From the NCBI GenBank assembly GCA_002256145.1, contig NKIP01000005.1, positions 127,618 to 191,617 of the forward strand: a stretch of DNA of 64,000 nt, read 5' to 3'. A model generated the notes under the pieces. It ran no database searches. It saw only the letters and a list, made by a program, of their open reading frames with translations, and was not told the origin of the DNA. Position numbers and translations under genes: made by a program. This document shows positions 60,576 through 64,000 of this stretch, in pieces; position 1 is the stretch's first letter, and the number at the start of each line of letters is the position of its first letter. The stretch comes from Comamonadaceae bacterium PBBC1 (GTDB lineage: Bacteria > Pseudomonadota > Gammaproteobacteria > Burkholderiales > Burkholderiaceae_C).

Positions 60576-61196
60576 TCAGGCAGGGTGATGGTCAAATTTT
60601 CGCCCGGCAATGAGGGCGGTGAAGAAGCCGTTGAACCACTGCATGTTCACGGGCTTGGCCATGAAGATGGTGCCTTCAGGCAGGCCGCCCTTGGCGGCAA
60701 TTTCTTCTTGTGACAAGGCAGAAATGACCAAGCAAGTCATGCGTTGGAATTGGGCCGAATGTTTGAGGGTGCGCAGCAACTCAAACCCGTCGACGCCGGG
60801 CATGTTCAAGTCGGCGATCAGCACATCGGGTTGGATGCTGGCCATGTCGATCAGGGCTTCGAGTCCGGAAGACATGGCCGTGCAGTCGACCGGCATTTCG
60901 CAACGGTTGCAAAAGTCCCGCACCATGTCACGCGTGACGGGGTCGTCTTCGACCAACAACACCCTGAGCCGGTATTCTCGGCTCTCAATCGGGCTCATCA
61001 GCATGTTGTGCTTTTTTTGGTAGTCCCGAATGGAGGGCATGGAGATGCGGCGATGACCCCCTTGGGTTTTCCAAGCTTGGAGTTCGTTTTTCTCAACCAA
61101 AGTCTGGATGGTCCCCACGGACAAACCGAGCAATTTGGCTGCATAGGTGGTGCCGCAGTAGTCTTCTGGCGTGTCGGGCGTGTGGTGTGTTTGCAT
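60576..61196 (-). CDS. HTH-first response regulator (excisionase-type HTH + receiver)
   Basis: 206 residues with unusual domain order. The N-terminal MerR/excisionase-like helix-turn-helix (about 15-58; TYAAKLLGLSVGTIQTLVEK, GGHRRISMPSI) precedes a C-terminal CheY-like receiver (about 76-198). The receiver has acidic D84/D85 in LLVEDDPV, phosphorylatable D129 (IADLNMPG), and K181 (MAKPV). Classic regulators have the receiver first. No histidine kinase is adjacent. Divergent from the acyl-CoA ligase, with an AT-rich region containing AGTA-N6-TACT between. Confidence 0.9.
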   Translation of the reverse strand: MQTHHTPDTPEDYCGTTYAAKLLGLSVGTIQTLVEKNELQAWKTQGGHRRISMPSIRDYQKKHNMLMSPIESREYRLRVLLVEDDPVTRDMVRDFCNRCEMPVDCTAMSSGLEALIDMASIQPDVLIADLNMPGVDGFELLRTLKHSAQFQRMTCLVISALSQEEIAAKGGLPEGTIFMAKPVNMQWFNGFFTALIAGRKFDHHPA

Positions 61197-61198
61197 GA

Positions 61199-61285
61199 CT
61201 TTATTTTAATGATAAAAATGTGAAACAAGATTGAAAATAGTACTTTAATACTGTCTTTAAAACAAATAGACACAATTTAAATGGT
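61199..61285. promoter_or_regulatory. AT-rich divergent promoter region with palindrome
   Basis: About 87 bases of strongly AT-rich DNA between the HTH-receiver gene and the ligase. AGTACTTTAATACT (61238-61251) is an imperfect inverted repeat that may be an autoregulatory or promoter-overlapping site (inferred). Confidence 0.4.
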
Positions 61286-61386
61286 GTGGTGCCGGGATGC
61301 TGTGATGGTCCCGCCTGTGACAAAGGACTGTGCGGCGCGGCGCAAGGTGACGATTACCATTGCGCACCAACTCAAGGAGACCTTCA

Positions 61387-63102
61387 ATGTCTGCACATGC
61401 TGCCGTTTGGCCAGCGCGTCTGCCCGCCAGAATCAACGCGCCCGCCACGTCTTTGTGGATGAACCTGGCGGTCAGTGTCCTGCGTTATCCCGACAAGGCT
61501 GCACTGGTCTTCATGGGGCGGGTCTGGACTTACCGTCAATTGATGGCCAGTGCCGAACAATTGGCCGGGCAGCTCAAGGCTTTGGGGGTGCAGGCCGGGG
61601 ACCGCGTGGTCCTGGACATGCAAAATTGCCCACAGTTGGTCATCACTCACTTTGCGATTTTGCGCATCGATGCGGTGGTGGTTCCGGTCAACCCCATGAA
61701 TCGGGCCGAAGAACTCAAGCACTACATCACCGACCCTGACACCCAAGTCGCTGTGACTACCGCTGACTTGGCTCCTGACCTGGCGCTGGCCAGTGAAGCC
61801 TTGCCTGCTGAGCAGCGGCTGAAACACCTGGTGGTCACGCAATTCACCGATGTCTTTGATCCGGCAACGGTCGGGCCCGATGAAATGCCCGAGGCTTGGC
61901 GGCCGTGGTTGTTGCCAATCCGGGCCTTGCCTGTTTTGACTTCAGGGCCGGTGCACGCCTGGACCGACCTGATGGCAGCGCCTGCGGTGGACCTGCCGCC
62001 GCCCCAGGCCAAGCCCGAGGATCTGGCCATCTTGCCCTACACCAGCGGCACCACCGGTCTGCCCAAGGGTTGCATGCACACGCATGGCACCATCATGCAC
62101 AACGCCATGTCCAGCGGTTTGTGGGGCAATGGCACACCCGAAAACGTGACCTTGTGTGTGGTACCTATGTTCCACATCACCGGCATGGTCAGTGTGATGC
62201 ACACCAGCATTTTGCTGGGGGCCAGCTTGGTGATCATGCCGCGTTGGGACCGCGATGTGGCCGGGCATTTGATCTCCAAATGGCGTGTCACCCACTGGAC
62301 CAATATCCCGACCATGGTGATTGACCTGCTGGGCAGTCCACACATGGACCGTTATGACTTGAACAGCTTGACCTACATCGGCGGTGGTGGCGCCGCCATG
62401 CCTGAAGCTGTGGCGCAACGTTTGCTGGATCAGTTTGGTCTGCGCTATGTGGAGGGTTATGGCCTGACCGAAACGGCAGCACCTTCGCACACCAACCCGC
62501 CCGACGCACCCAAAAAACAGTGCCTGGGCATCCCCTTCATGAGCGTTGAATCGCGCATTGTTGACCCTGACACCTTGGCCGAATTGCCAACAGGCGAGTC
62601 GGGCGAGATCGTGATTTGTGGCCCCCAAGTGTTCAAGGGTTATTGGAAGCGCCCCGAGGCCACTGCCGCAGCTTTCTTTGACCGCGATGGGTTTCATTTT
62701 TTCCGCTCGGGCGACATGGGCCGGGTCGATGAGGAAGGCTATTTCTTCATGACCGACCGCTTGAAGCGCATGATCAACGCCAGCGGCTTCAAGGTCTGGC
62801 CTGCCGAAGTCGAGGCCCTGATGTTCCGCCATCCGGCCATTCAAGAGGCCTGCATCATCGCCACCCGCGATGCCTATCGGGGCGAGTCGGTCAAGGCGGT
62901 GGTGGTTTTGCGGCAAGACCACAAGGGCAAGGTGTCTGAGCAAGACATCATCGACTGGTGCCGTGAGAACATGGCGGTTTACAAAATGCCCCGCGCCGTG
63001 AGTTTTGTCGACGCCTTGCCCAAGAGCGGCAGCGGCAAAGTCATGTGGCGGGCACTGCAAGAGGCCGAAATGGCCGCCTTGGGCGCACCTGCAAAGGGCT
63101 GA
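61387..63102 (+). CDS. Acyl-CoA ligase (AMP-binding, long-/medium-chain fatty acid type)
   Basis: ANL-superfamily enzyme that activates a carboxylic acid to its CoA ester via an acyl-adenylate. 571 residues; AAGGAG precedes the ATG at 61387. The P-loop-like core YTSGTTGLPKGCMHTH is near residue 219. A5 is YGLTETAAPSH, the A8 hinge is DRLKRMINASGFKVWPAEVE, and the catalytic lysine is in PKSGSGKVMWR. It resembles long-chain fatty acid ligases; aromatic or branched acids cannot be excluded. An LLM oxidoreductase follows 24 bp downstream. Confidence 0.93.
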   Translation: MSAHAAVWPARLPARINAPATSLWMNLAVSVLRYPDKAALVFMGRVWTYRQLMASAEQLAGQLKALGVQAGDRVVLDMQNCPQLVITHFAILRIDAVVVPVNPMNRAEELKHYITDPDTQVAVTTADLAPDLALASEALPAEQRLKHLVVTQFTDVFDPATVGPDEMPEAWRPWLLPIRALPVLTSGPVHAWTDLMAAPAVDLPPPQAKPEDLAILPYTSGTTGLPKGCMHTHGTIMHNAMSSGLWGNGTPENVTLCVVPMFHITGMVSVMHTSILLGASLVIMPRWDRDVAGHLISKWRVTHWTNIPTMVIDLLGSPHMDRYDLNSLTYIGGGGAAMPEAVAQRLLDQFGLRYVEGYGLTETAAPSHTNPPDAPKKQCLGIPFMSVESRIVDPDTLAELPTGESGEIVICGPQVFKGYWKRPEATAAAFFDRDGFHFFRSGDMGRVDEEGYFFMTDRLKRMINASGFKVWPAEVEALMFRHPAIQEACIIATRDAYRGESVKAVVVLRQDHKGKVSEQDIIDWCRENMAVYKMPRAVSFVDALPKSGSGKVMWRALQEAEMAALGAPAKG

Positions 63103-63126
63103 GCCCATGTACCGAGTCCCAAACGA

Positions 63127-64000
63127 ATGAGCCTGAGACTTTCCATCCTTGACCAGTCTGCCGCTGCCTCCGGGCGCGGCCAGGACGCGACCATTCGCCA
63201 GACCCTGGCGCTGGCGCAAAAGGCCGAGGCCTGGGGCTATGACCGTTTTTGGGTGAGCGAGCACCACAGCCACCCCAGCATCGTGGGCAGTGCCCCCGAG
63301 GTCTTGATGGCCGCCATAGCCGCCCGCACCCAGCGCATCCGCATCGGCAGCGCGGGGGTGATGCTGCCGCACTACGCGCCCCTGAAAGTGGCCGAGCAGT
63401 TTCGCGTGCTGGACGCCCTGGCCCCTGGTCGCATCGACTTGGGCGTGGGCCGCGCCCCCGGCAGCGATGGGCGCACCGCGCAGTTGCTCAACCCCGACCG
63501 CAGTGCCTCGGAGCGTTTTCCGCAGCAGGTCATGGAAATGCAAGCCTGGGTGAGTGGCCACAACCTGCCGCCCGGCCACCCGGGGCACAACGTGTTCGCC
63601 TACCCGCAGTCGGACACTGCACCCACCGTGTGGATGCTGGGCAGCTCGGACTATGGTGCCCAATTGGCCGCACACTTGGGTCTGCCGTATGCGTTTGCTT
63701 ACTTCATCACCGATGGGCAGGGCGCAGACGAAGCGCTGCAGATTTACCGTGAAACCTTCCGCCCCAGTGCGGGCTTGGCCAAACCTTCCGCTGCTTTGTG
63801 TGTCTGGGCGCTGGCCGCCGACACCGACGAAGAAGCCCTGCGCCTGTTCGAGAGCCGCGCCCGCTGGAAGATGGACCGGAATCTGGGCCGCATTGGGGCG
63901 CTTTTACCGCCCGAAGAAGCGGCGCGTGATTACAGCCCAGCTGAACAGTTTGCCCTAGAGCGTCTGCGCGATTCGGCCCTGATCGGCTCGGCTGCCACGG
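63127..64000 (+). CDS. LLM-class flavin-dependent oxidoreductase, 5' part
   Basis: Bacterial-luciferase-like monooxygenase family. The ATG at 63127 begins MSLRLSILDQSAAASGRGQ, and the frame stays open to the window edge (291 codons), so the 3' end is missing. Seen: WVSEHHSHPSIVGSAPEVLMAAIA, RIRIGSAGVMLPHYAPLKVAEQF (about 55-90), and ALAPGRIDLGVGRAPG. These are typical of group-1 LLM proteins annotated as MsnO8/YhbW-like. Probably co-transcribed with the ligase. The substrate is unknown. Confidence 0.9.
   Translation, partial: MSLRLSILDQSAAASGRGQDATIRQTLALAQKAEAWGYDRFWVSEHHSHPSIVGSAPEVLMAAIAARTQRIRIGSAGVMLPHYAPLKVAEQFRVLDALAPGRIDLGVGRAPGSDGRTAQLLNPDRSASERFPQQVMEMQAWVSGHNLPPGHPGHNVFAYPQSDTAPTVWMLGSSDYGAQLAAHLGLPYAFAYFITDGQGADEALQIYRETFRPSAGLAKPSAALCVWALAADTDEEALRLFESRARWKMDRNLGRIGALLPPEEAARDYSPAEQFALERLRDSALIGSAAT

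Noticed and set aside
61942-63675. 577-codon minus-strand frame spanning the ligase and LLM genes
   Set aside because: It covers two genuine plus-strand genes and has shadow composition.

Overview
The window looks like chromosomal DNA of a beta-proteobacterium of the order Burkholderiales, most likely family Comamonadaceae (Limnohabitans-, Rhodoferax- or Polaromonas-like). This is inferred from gene content: two Bug-type solute-binding proteins, the DUF3619/DUF3106 pair behind an ECF sigma factor, a class I PHA operon, a Burkholderiales-style split ilvBHC-pssA-leuA region, and paired aat/bpt N-degron transferases. The base composition is moderately GC-rich. I see no transposase, phage gene, CRISPR array or replication origin. 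Genes run in compact operons with many ATGA/GTGA overlaps. Both window edges cut a gene: an RND pump at the left and a luciferase-like flavin oxidoreductase at the right.

Left part (1-14200): the RND pump end; a minus-strand molybdenum-cofactor operon (moaA-mobA-moeA); an aldehyde dehydrogenase; ppa; a GNAT-like protein divergent from nadE; glnB; and a six-gene minus-strand operon (ECF sigma, DUF3619, DUF3106, RDD, dgkA, LOG). Middle-left (14200-25200): ilvB-ilvH-ilvC, pssA, and leuA preceded by a leucine leader peptide and attenuator; then a penicillin-binding-protein-7-like peptidase, an IclR regulator, bpt-aat, and pgeF.

Centre (25200-43000) is carbon storage and propionate metabolism: phaC-phaA-phaB; an SPFH/NfeD pair; dusA; a GntR/FCD regulator divergent from a propionyl-CoA-to-succinyl-CoA operon (methylmalonyl-CoA mutase, DUF4260, meaB, carboxyltransferase, biotin carboxylase, VOC epimerase-like); an RnfB-like ferredoxin; and an intracellular PHB depolymerase with a long Ala/Pro/Lys-rich tail. 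Two related extragenic palindromic repeats sit at 31674-31752 and 40533-40607.

Right part (43100-64000): an aromatic/aspartate aminotransferase; uvrB; a complete iscR-S-U-A-hscB-hscA-fdx operon with two candidate IscR sites; dnaQ; tRNA-Val(CAC); and a PsiF-repeat protein. From about 53800 the content becomes more accessory: two Bug proteins flanking a quinone-oxidoreductase-like gene, a LacI-family remnant, an AtuA-type pair with overlapping frames, a 42-residue membrane protein, an intradiol dioxygenase, an HTH-receiver regulator, an acyl-CoA ligase and the LLM oxidoreductase. The most unusual items are the leuA attenuator, the PHB depolymerase tail, the ECF/DUF3619 module, the HTH-first response regulator and the overlapping AtuA pair. 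Most of the window is ordinary housekeeping.
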